DNA of 64,000 bases, from contig NC_039490.1 of NCBI RefSeq assembly GCF_003590095.1, positions 6,279,834-6,343,833 on the forward strand, in the 5' to 3' direction. Position 1 is the stretch's first letter. Every line of letters starts with the position of its first letter. This document shows, one piece after another, positions 11,958 through 21,300 of the stretch. The stretch is from Trichoplusia ni. Lineage: Eukaryota > Arthropoda > Insecta > Lepidoptera > Noctuidae. Position numbers and translations under genes: made by a program. Under the pieces are notes generated by a model. It had not been told where the DNA came from, ran no database searches, and saw nothing but the letters and a program-made list of their open reading frames with translations.

Positions 11958-12284
11958 ATTTGTCACAGAGTATTTCAACAACTCTTTGGGAACTCTTTGC
12001 GTCGTGTGCTAATTCCAATCGGAGCCCTGCGAGACGTTTTTTACTTTCCTCGATATAAGCAGTTATTGATAAATTTATTTCTAACAGTTCCTTGTGTAGT
12101 AATGTAACGCTCTGACTATTCGCTGATATATTTTCTGCAATAAAACACACAACATTGAAATTGTCACACGAAAACAACTGAAACACGAAACTTTTCGATA
12201 TTTAAAACATAACCTACTTAGACACTCTACAGCTTCTAACGTTAAATTCTCACGGGTTAAATCATCAGATATTGTCGAATTCAT
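11958..12284 (-). CDS. 81-aa coiled-coil ORF upstream of the NTF2-like frame
   Basis: Exon 1 runs 12284-12218 (ATG at 12284, donor CTAA|GTAGGT, phase 1) and exon 2 runs 12134-11958 (acceptor TTGCAG|AAAA, donor CAAAT|GTGAGT, phase 1). Spliced to the exon at 11752, the last T plus AA makes a TAA stop. The product is therefore 81 aa and ends EILCDK. One nucleotide after that stop comes the ATG of the 325-aa frame. The peptide is Leu/Glu/Lys-rich (LLHKELLEINLSITAYIEES) and predicts mainly helix. I do not recognise the family. It may be a real small protein from a dicistronic mRNA or a long upstream ORF. Its ATG has A at -3. Confidence 0.55.
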
Positions 12285-13088
12285 CTTACGTTTGCGTTAT
12301 TATACATTAACATCCGTAGTTTTATTCATGAAAGTTAAAATGATATTTTCACACTCAAGTTCACTCAATCACGACTTCAACAGCGTCGTTTTTGCAAAAC
12401 AAAATGGCAACCATAATAAACTATAAACATTTATTTTGGACGTTTTCAAACATGGCACTCTATTCGTTTTGGCCCCTTTTGTTAAAACGAGTGTGAAAGA
12501 GATGACGTTAGCTACAATGCCTAATAAATATCATAAGTCACACCTGCAACAAAATTCGAAAAGCAAAAAAAAACCATAGAGTATAATTTTTTTGAAACCT
12601 TATTTTACGTCTTAGTCTTTATAGCATTCTTTAATTTAACGTTTATTAATTTATGCCTGTGTTTAAAACTGACAACTATGACCATGTAAGCATCCGAGAA
12701 AGACCACCAGGATTGGAGTGATGTGAGTAGACTAGGTCTGTGTCGGAAATAAATTAAACAATACAATAAATAAATACTATAAATTCGTAGTGCTACACTA
12801 CACTTAAACACTAGATATAAAAAGTACTTCTATAAAAATATTTTTTCCTTAATTTCATACTAGAGCGGAATTCCGTCTCAAAATAATTAATTTCAAAATA
12901 ATAAGAATTTCAGATGAACAACAACAAGTTGTTAATCTTTGTTTAATGGTATTTTAGGACTTTATAAATTGTTTTACTGAATCAATTTTAGAATAATATC
13001 AAATTATTGTCTAGCAAATTTTAACTTTTTATACAAAATGATGTCGCTTCCTGAGATAGGCTAATGTTAACCATAGACTATGTATTAA
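12285..13088. other. Promoter and spacer upstream of the minus-strand double-ORF gene
   Basis: The stretch just upstream of the 12284 ATG probably contains its promoter. An AAAATGGC motif at about 12402-12411 resembles a Pho/YY1 core. The rest is AT-rich, with a minus-strand AATAAA near 12642 that could serve the 13089-13376 ORF. Confidence 0.35.
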
Positions 13089-13376
13089 TTACGTGAACGA
13101 TTGGATAGTTGAGGGAGCGCGCTTCTTTGGGAGTGGTAATGCGCCGAACCAATCTACTGCGTGCTTGCGATCATTGACTTCGGCCATTGGTCTATCTTTT
13201 GTCAACCAATCATCGAAAAACCAGTGAGGACCCAATGTAAGTTTACAATTTATTTTCACCGAATATTCTCTGGCGATGACCGTACCGGCAAATAATAAGA
13301 AATACACCAAAACAATTGGAACGCAAGCAATGTTTTCTACAATGTCTGACGAAATTACGTGAAAAATAGCAGCCAT
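13089..13376 (-). CDS. Possible 95-aa single-pass membrane or secreted protein
   Basis: Single-exon frame with an excellent start context (TCAAAATGGCTGC). It has a hydrophobic segment at about residues 17-35 (ACVPIVLVYFLLFAGTVIA) that could be a signal peptide or membrane anchor. The remainder is hydrophilic with Trp-rich motifs (HWFFDDWL, DWFGALPLPKKR). Codon choice looks plausible. It sits head-to-head with the NF-YA first exon, less than 150 bp apart. Against it: I do not recognise the protein, and chance ORFs of this length occur elsewhere in the window. The same DNA may instead be NF-YA promoter. Confidence 0.4.
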   Translation of the reverse strand: MAAIFHVISSDIVENIACVPIVLVYFLLFAGTVIAREYSVKINCKLTLGPHWFFDDWLTKDRPMAEVNDRKHAVDWFGALPLPKKRAPSTIQSFT

Positions 13377-13520
13377 TTTGATTACGTTGCTTTCCTTGGC
13401 CTCGTCGCAGCGCAGTGTAGTGACGTGTTGAATTTTCTGTACAGAAATGTTATTTACTGTGCGTTTTTCTTGAAAGGTAGTAGCATTTTAGTATTGTAGT
13501 TTATCAACCGAAGTTTAAAG
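13089..13520 (+). promoter_or_regulatory. NF-YA promoter region with CCAAT-box cluster and 5' UTR exon
   Basis: Six CCAAT pentamers occur in 220 bp. In forward orientation they are at 13149, 13206 and 13232; as ATTGG they are at 13100, 13186 and 13315. A noncoding first exon of NF-YA probably starts near 13400 and ends at 13519, with donor AAA|GTAAGT. A GCCATTTT motif (Pho/YY1-like) lies at about 13371. NF-Y itself binds CCAAT, so the cluster suggests feedback control of NF-YA. It overlaps the 95-aa minus-strand ORF, whose codons could also account for the motifs. Confidence 0.5.
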
Positions 13521-14021
13521 TAAGTTAACTATTTTTTATTGTACAAAATTGAATGTTACGATCTGAGCTTGCAAGAAAGTCGAATCTTCAATCTATTCAC
13601 TATCTTGCAACCTTCACGCTTATCTACAACTCCGTCGCACAAGGCACTTGTTGTTCTAACTAATGAATAATAACTTAAAAAGTTTAATAGTATATTGTTC
13701 GTAGCATATAGATAGAAGTCTGACTACTACATTCGACTTATATAGTAATCGATTTTTAATATTAATGATCGTATTTCAATTTCGTCGCAGCGATAAGATT
13801 ACAGACTGCCGTGACCTGCCTCAACGAGGTCCTATAATAACTGATTTCGTAAAATTTGGTGTTGGTGCCATCTGGATGTAAATATAATAAAGATGATAAT
13901 ATAAGTATAAGAGTACAGTGCAAAGCAAGTTATACTTACATAAAGTCACTTAAATTCAAATTGAATTCTAAGTATTACCAATATAGACTATATTTAAGTT
14001 TTATTTGTCTTCAGACTCAGT

Positions 14022-16841
14022 ATGGAGCATGCTCAGATACAGGGCACTGATGGGGCTCAAGTGATGACAATAAACGGGCAGCAGCTACAAGTGCTGCAGA
14101 TGAACAACGCCCCACACATGATACAGGGACCAAATGGACAGCAAATTGTTGTGCATGCTGTACCATCGACAGGTCCTGCTATACAGGTTTGTAAAATAAA
14201 AGGTTATTCATATAGGAGGTTTCAAATTATGGCTAATAGCTATATAAAAATACTGAATCATTCAAATTTGTAGTACTTTCAGGATTGGCACAAGTCATTT
14301 TCATTCTGTAATATTGTTGTCATAGAAAACCATGGGTTTCGAAATGCTAATCACTGATATCTGTTGTAAAATCACCATATTACCCAGAAATCATGAGGTT
14401 TCATTGTACATTTGATCAGCATTTTAACTTCAAATTTTATTTATGAGTAACATGTAATTGCTTAAAATGTATTTAATAAATGCATAATTTTACTTCTTCA
14501 TGCAATCAGATTGGAACACCACAAATCCAGGTAGTAGTACCTTACTAAGTAATTAATAACCAAAGCTTTTTCAAATCTTTTATGTTTTATATTTTTATAA
14601 TTTGGAGATACAGGTTACTAAATTTTTAAATAACTATACTTTTAGCATTTTTGAAAAGAAGAAAAAGTATAACATGTTACATACGTTGGAGCAGAAATTT
14701 ATTACAAATACTAGAAACTAGTTCATCATCTTTTTTCCATTTTTTTTTATGTTAAATAGAATTTTATTAACAAGATATTAAAATTTTCAGGTAGCAACAC
14801 CTAATGGCCAGCAGTTACAACAGTTGCAAGTTGTGCCAATATCTAGCATCCAAGGTGTGTATCATAAATTATACAGTTTTAAGTAAAAGGAAGAATTTTC
14901 GTGATTCTCAAGTATCCCAACAAGATGATTATATAAATTGGCATTTGTTCCTGTTGGATATGTGTACCATACAATTTGTTTATTGATCAAGTGAATACAC
15001 TTTATTGTGTCTGAAATCTGTCTCTTATCATTCAATATTTCAATGTTAAACTTATTTTATTCAATAATTGTTGTTTTATTTAAGCAGGAGGTAACATACA
15101 ACCAATGCAGCTTGTTCAGACTCCAGATGGACAGACTTTCATATACCAGCCAGTTGCCACAAATGCTCAGCCAACTATTGATCAGCACCAAATTATACAT
15201 CAACCTACCAGTAAGTTTATTTGTGTATTTTCATTCACAAAGACATTATTTTATTGTTTTCTGTGGCAGATTTTTTATTTTTGAAGTAAACTTTAATTAA
15301 AATACTCATTTTAGTAGATCATATTGTGGCGATGAATTACTGTTCACATCTCTGTATTATTATTTGATAAATATAATATATTTACTTGAAATTAATATAA
15401 TTTTAGTGATTAATCTAAATGGAAGCCTCGTGCAAGTGGCTGGTGTTGGGAGTGCAGTACAAACACAACAGATTGTAAATCAACCTAACATTGTTATGGT
15501 GAGTGGTTTTTTGTAGTTCTTAGTGTTTATTTTAATTGTTTTTATGAAATGTATTATACTCTCTACTATGTATTTTATTTGGTAAAACAGGATTCGTATC
15601 TTAAACCTTTACAATAATTGCAGATGGTGAATGGAGGTAACAACAACGCCGGCGCCAGTACATCTGTGTCATCGGAAGGTGCGAGTTCGTCGGCAGCTGG
15701 CTCTGACGAGGAACCGCTTCTGTACGTGAACGCGAGGCAGTACAAACGCATTCTCAAGCGACGCGCCGCCAGAGCCAAGCTGCATGAACTCGGAAAGATA
15801 CCTAAAGAAAGACCTGTAAGTCAAGCTTGTTTAATTATAAACTTTTGATTGCGAGCTTTGAATGGATAGCTAAATCACTATTGAGCAATAAAGCCTTTCG
15901 TCTCAAAAGTCGCAGTTACGTCTTAAAATATCTTTACACCAAGTAGAACTTAAGCTGATTCCAAAATACTCAGCAGGAATCTTTAGTCCTTATTATGTAA
16001 TTATCAAGAATTTTACAGTATTATTAAATTTATCTGTAATATGTGCCACAGTCTTTGGCCTGCTTAATATGTAGTAAAGATAAAATAAAGATAGTAGCTA
16101 GGGAAAAATAGTTTACATGTATATATATTGTGTAGTGTAATTATTAGTTTACGATCATGTAGTGAGTGATGTTCTTGCTTTTTCAGAAATATCTACACGA
16201 ATCGCGCCACAGACACGCCATGAATAGAATAAGAGGTGAAGGCGGGAGATTCCACTCTGGCAGCAGGAAGTGAGTTAAAATTACTATAAAAAGATATTCT
16301 TCCCATACCTCTAAACAAGTGAGAATACCAATTGTACATAAAACTTTATATTTATTTGTTTTGTATGTGCTGCTTTTACAGGAATGGAGCTATGGAAGTT
16401 ATGGAGCCAGTCGGTGAAGATACACACAAGCTATTGGAAGACATCAAACCTGATACAGTGTCAATTACAATCATACAGGTAGGATTACTTTTTTTAAAAA
16501 AACGATTCCCCCAGTAAGGAGTTCATCCTTGTGTCGCGCGGTGTTTACAAACATACAAATCACATGCACAAAGACATCCAGACTCACAACAAGCATTCGT
16601 GGATCACACAAATGCTTGTCCTACGCGGGGATCGCGCATATTGGGTTTGAGGTGGCGACCATCGGTGGTACTCGTCTATCCGTGCAGTCAATTCATCAAG
16701 TCATTTTTCGAAATACTTTTGATTAAAAGAAGGTAATGTTTAATAATGTATGTTAATAACTTGCAGGAAGACGAGTCGCAGGAGCCGCAGCCTACACAGT
16801 GGAGACGACTAGCACCACAACAAACATTACAGTCCACGTAG
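14022..16841 (+). CDS. Nf-YA: Nuclear transcription factor Y subunit alpha (NF-YA), 303 aa, complete
   Basis: NF-YA is the sequence-specific subunit of the NF-Y trimer. It binds CCAAT boxes together with the histone-fold pair NF-YB/NF-YC in the nucleus. Nine coding exons: 14015-14186 (ATG 14022), 14510-14530, 14791-14854, 15088-15210, 15407-15498, 15624-15815, 16187-16269, 16382-16478, 16767-16841 (TAG). All junctions keep frame and use GT/AG. The first ~150 residues are Gln-rich activation sequence. Residues 186-219 are the NF-YB/C-binding helix (PLLYVNARQYKRILKRR). After a short linker, the DNA-binding part starts at 220 with the hallmark KYLHESRHRHAMNR and RGEGGRF. The C-terminal tail is acidic and Gln-rich. 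Exon 2 is a 21-nt microexon encoding IGTPQIQ. The final intron carries a SINE. Confidence 0.95.
14510..14530 (+). other. 21-nt in-frame microexon of NF-YA
   Basis: Acceptor ATCAG and donor CAG|GTAGTA flank seven codons (IGTPQIQ) in phase 0. It can be included or skipped without changing frame, so it is a natural candidate for alternative splicing in the Gln-rich activation domain. Confidence 0.75.
16503..16688 (-). mobile_element. tRNA-derived SINE, minus orientation, in last NF-YA intron
   Basis: The reverse complement matches 35152-35375 almost throughout: the B-box region GATCCCCGCGTAGGA, then AAGCATTTGTGTGATCCA, TGTGCATGTGA and CGCGACACAAGGAT. The head of the element is more diverged than in the 35-kb copy. 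The T-rich end in that orientation lies at about 16490-16505. It makes the short NF-YA-antisense ORFs in this intron meaningless. Confidence 0.8.
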
Positions 16842-17100
16842 CAAACGTCGGACGATGAGTCCTAGGCCCCGCGTGTCTTTTGACCAGTGATAAAACAGAA
16901 CAGTGTATAGGGCCCGGGAGTGCGGGCAAATATATAGATATATTGACTTGGACTGCAATGCAATGTGTAAATATCGAAGGGAATGAGGCTATCCCAAAAC
17001 CTGTTAATAGCATCACAATATCGTGATCATGGAATTTGTTGTCCGTTTTGATTCCAAAATTATGGTATTTTTATTCGTTAATTAATAATATATTGTTAAA

Positions 17101-17106
17101 AATAAA
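17101..17106 (+). terminator. NF-YA polyadenylation signal AATAAA
   Basis: First AATAAA downstream of the stop, giving a 3' UTR of about 280 nt. Later copies near 17325 and 17363 could give longer forms that approach the end of the convergent gene. Confidence 0.5.
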
Positions 17107-17393
17107 TGTGAAATTTACAAGATTTTACTCCACTGATATTTTGCTACTAATATATCTGTTTTCAGCAGTAATTTTAACACAAATTATTGTTCAATGTTAG
17201 TTATTAAAAGCCAAAGAGGTGTTTCAAGTTTCTTACATTGGACTTATGTAAGAATGTAAATATTTGTGTAAGTAATACTATTGTAGACATAACAGAAATC
17301 TTTTATACGCAAATTTAAGTACAAAATAAACATGCACTTAAAATAATGTGTTTTACTTGGTAATAAATAAGAAGACGGGTTAATAGTTAAGTT

Positions 17394-18369
17394 TTTATTA
17401 TAAAGAGATTCATAAACATGATCCCAATAAGTCAGGTAAATGAATTGATTAATCATTACAATAATTGGCATCAAACATTAATTGTATCTAAAATATATAA
17501 TGTTTACCCATGTACTTACTATAAGGTGCATTTTCATAATATTCTCAAATACAAGTCAATACGATTTTTGTTACGAGTTGTATCTCATTTATTTCGTTTA
17601 CATAGTTTTTAGAGTGGAACGTTAGGCTAATATTTAAACTTGTATTTTTAAACAACTCCCCAAACAACTTGATTATCTAGTCTCTAGACCTTGTCAATAA
17701 AATATCTCAAAACACATTTTAAAACAATAAAGAATTTAACATAAAAAATATAGGTTAACATTCTTATACTTAATCATAACGAAATCTTTGAAACTCAATA
17801 ATAAAAATGATTTCTAGGCATAATAAATAATTTTCCTAATTGATATTGTTAAAATATTAATATTATAAATGGCAGTAAATAACCAAGAATCATGGTTTAA
17901 TATCACTAATAATTGCACTTAGATTATATATTTAAAATACCTCGGTGATTACCACTTATTAATAATAAATCTACCCTCACCTTTCATAATAACAAATACG
18001 TTCACACTAGTTTAAACTATTAATTTGCAGTATTTATTAAACCTCCCAACTTACTAATGTTCATTCAACTTTAACATTCACGGCAAAACGCGCAATTTAT
18101 GTAAATTATTTCAATACTGCTTATATATATAGAAAGAAATAACGAAATATCTCAAATACTTACAATATATCGCTAAATACAGCTAATTGACTGTAAAATA
18201 CGCATATAATTTAGTAAGTACTTTAACTATCTTAATGATTTGTTGTAATCAGCCCAAGTAAATGGGCTTAATTGGTTGGGTAATTCTGTATTATTTATGA
18301 TTTAAAACAAATATAAGTATTCATAATTACATTTTCAAGTGTTTATCTTAACAACTAGGTACGAATGAA
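17394..18369 (-). other. Probable 3' UTR of the KIAA1549-like gene
   Basis: AT-rich with no ORFs. Minus-strand AATAAA hexamers (TTTATT at 17394-17399 and near 18031) offer 3' ends. The distal one would place the transcript end within about 35 nt of the last NF-YA signal at 17363, so the two genes converge tail to tail. Confidence 0.4.
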
Positions 18370-21300
18370 TCAGTTTGGCTTCGGTTTGGTGGCAGTTTCC
18401 TTGATGCGCTGTATCTCTGTTTTGATGGCGGAGATGAGCGGGATGGCGGGGTCCTCGGCCGCCAGCCGGCCCTCGGTCAGGACCAGCGCGGGGTTCACCA
18501 CCGGCCTCGAGCCTAGGGACTACCACCGTTATATTATCATGGATGTGCCGTCCCATAGCTGTGTGGAAGAACGGATGTGTGGTGTTTACAGTACTTAGCA
18601 TGTTGTGACCCAACACCGTTTTGTTTTAGTGAAGATTTTGGTTAACTAGTTCTCTGGTTACAAGGCTCGGGCTGAAGTTATTTGTTATGTTGCGACAATT
18701 TCTTTTTTAGTAATTTTTGGTAGATATCATACTGTGTACAAATGTAAAAATACCTAATCATGCCTCAAGCAAATGAGTGTATAGAAGTGCGTGTTGTGTA
18801 GCTCGATTGGTGGTGTGTGTGTTACCTGCGTGTTGTCCCCCCAGGCGCGCGCGGGCGGCGGCACGCGGCGCTCGGCCGCGGTGCGCGCGAAGGACGTACG
18901 CGGGCGCGCGCCCCCCGCCCCCGCCGCCGCGCCCCCCGCGCCCCCGACCGCGCCCCCTCCGCTGCTAGGCCCCGCGCGACTGTAATAGCGTTTAACTCCT
19001 ATACTTCATTTATTATAGCATTAGACAGAAGTTAAAAAGGGTTCTTTTTAAGGCACACTTTGCAACAAAAATACAACAAACATATTAAGGTTGTGATTTA
19101 CGTCGAATTTATTACACATCTATATATATATACGTTCGTACAAATCACTGTAATTATTTCAATACTTAACCTTATGAAATTAAGTGACTTTCAATTAATT
19201 CAGCCATATTAAAATTCCAGTGTCAATGCTAAAAACTTAAAAGAAGCAGCGATGCACAATACCCGGAACGTTTTTCCCTTCAGTATAATCCTACCAAATC
19301 TAATTGCAAATATTATTATTGCAAATATTATACAATATAATCTAATTGCAAATATTAATAACAGACAACTCGATCTAATATTAAGTAATGTTAATTGCAC
19401 AGTTGCCAAATCTACATTCCCATTAGTCACTGAAGATCCTCACCATCCAGCGTTGGATGTTATTATTAGATACATAAAATTAAACACTTTACATTCCCCA
19501 CCGAAAGTTACTCGTATGTTTGGTAGTGCCGACTATGATGCTATTATTTCTCTTCTTTGTTGTATAGATTGGGAGACTGTCATAGATGAGGATAACATTA
19601 ATGAATCTTTATTAAGATTTTATAGTGTTCTAGAGGAAGTGATAAGTGCTCATGTTCCAAGTAAAACTATATATAATAAAAATAAATATCCAGTATGGTA
19701 CTCCACAGCATTAACTAAAATTATTAAAGAAAAATTAAAGTTTCACAAGAAATGGAAGTGTTATGGTCAATATAAGGATTATTCAACCTTTGTTCTTTTA
19801 AGGGATAGACAAAAAAGAGTTGCTAAGCAATGTTATGATAATTATATAAAAAAAAATTAAAATAATATATCAAAAAATAGTAAACAATTCTGGGCTTTTA
19901 TTGAGAGTAAAAAAAAAATCAAATTACCTCCCCGACAGTCTACACCTGGATGATGCTGCATCCTCAGACGGTAAACACATAGCAGATCTCTTTAACACTT
20001 ATTTCAGCTCTGCTTTTGAAAAAGATACTATGAATTGTCCAACCAACTCAAGTTTTGTTTGTCAAAACCAGACGTTTTTAAATCTTAGTGGAATTAGTAT
20101 TCCCTTAAATACTGTTTTGAATTACCTTAAAAAACTAAACACTGAAAAGGGATCTGGTCCTGACGGCATACCTCCTTTATTTCTGCAAAAGTGTCATAAA
20201 GCTCTGTCAACCCCTTTACATAAATTATTCAATGCATCCTTACGATCAGGTGTCATGCCAATATTATGGAAACGGTCATTTGTTGTCCCCATCTTTAAAA
20301 GTGGTGACAAACACGATATTAAGAACTACCGTCCCATTTCTAAGCTTAGTGTAATACCTAAACTGTTTGAGAGAATTGTGTGTGATATGATTACGCCGCT
20401 TGTTAAGCCCTTATTGATACCTCAGCAACATGGCTTCATTAGTAAAAAATCTACTGAAACTAACTTGTGTGACTTTATTGATAATGTGACCTTGGCTATG
20501 GATGAGGGCTATCAAGTAGACGTCGTGTATACCGATTACTCAAAGGCCTTTGATAAAATTTCCCATAGAATACTGATACGTAAGCTCGAGAGCATCGGTA
20601 TACACGGCGACTTGCTTAGGTGGTTGGAGTCTTACCTGCGAGATCGTAGTCAGGCTGTTACTATTAAAGGTTTCTGTTCAACATTTATACCGATTACATC
20701 AGGCGTACCACAAGGCTCGCATCTAGGACCCCTCTTATTTAATATATATATTAATGATGTTCATACAGTATTTAATAATTCAAATTTCTTGTTATATGCT
20801 GATGATAAGAAGGTTTATAAAATTATAAAAAATATAGATGATTGTCGAGGACTACAAAATGATATAAATAATTTATCTAACTATTGTACTAATAATATGC
20901 TTTACCTCAATGTAAAAAAATGTCATATAATTACATATACAAGAAAGAAAAAATATATTGAGTATAGTTATAAATTAAATAATGAATATATCAATAGGGT
21001 TTCTGAAGTGCGAGATTTGGGAGTCCAATTAGATAGTAGACTGATCTTTGATAGGCACATCACGTCCATTGTTAGTAGGGCTTATCGTATGTTAGGTTTT
21101 GTGCTGAGAGCTACTAAAGATTTTAAGCGTTTGTCGACAATATTGTTGTTGTATAAGACGATCATCAGGCCAATTCTGGAATATGCATCTGTGGTATGGA
21201 ACCCACAATACAAAGTATATATTGAGCAAATACAATGGATCCAAGATAAATTGAATAAGCATATAATATGGAGAAGTCATAAAAATAATTATTCTGAAAA

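Noticed and set aside
18777..19035. Plus-strand Arg/Pro-rich ORFs
   Set aside because: Shadows of the GC-rich exon 14 of the minus-strand KIAA1549-like gene, which has matching splice phases.
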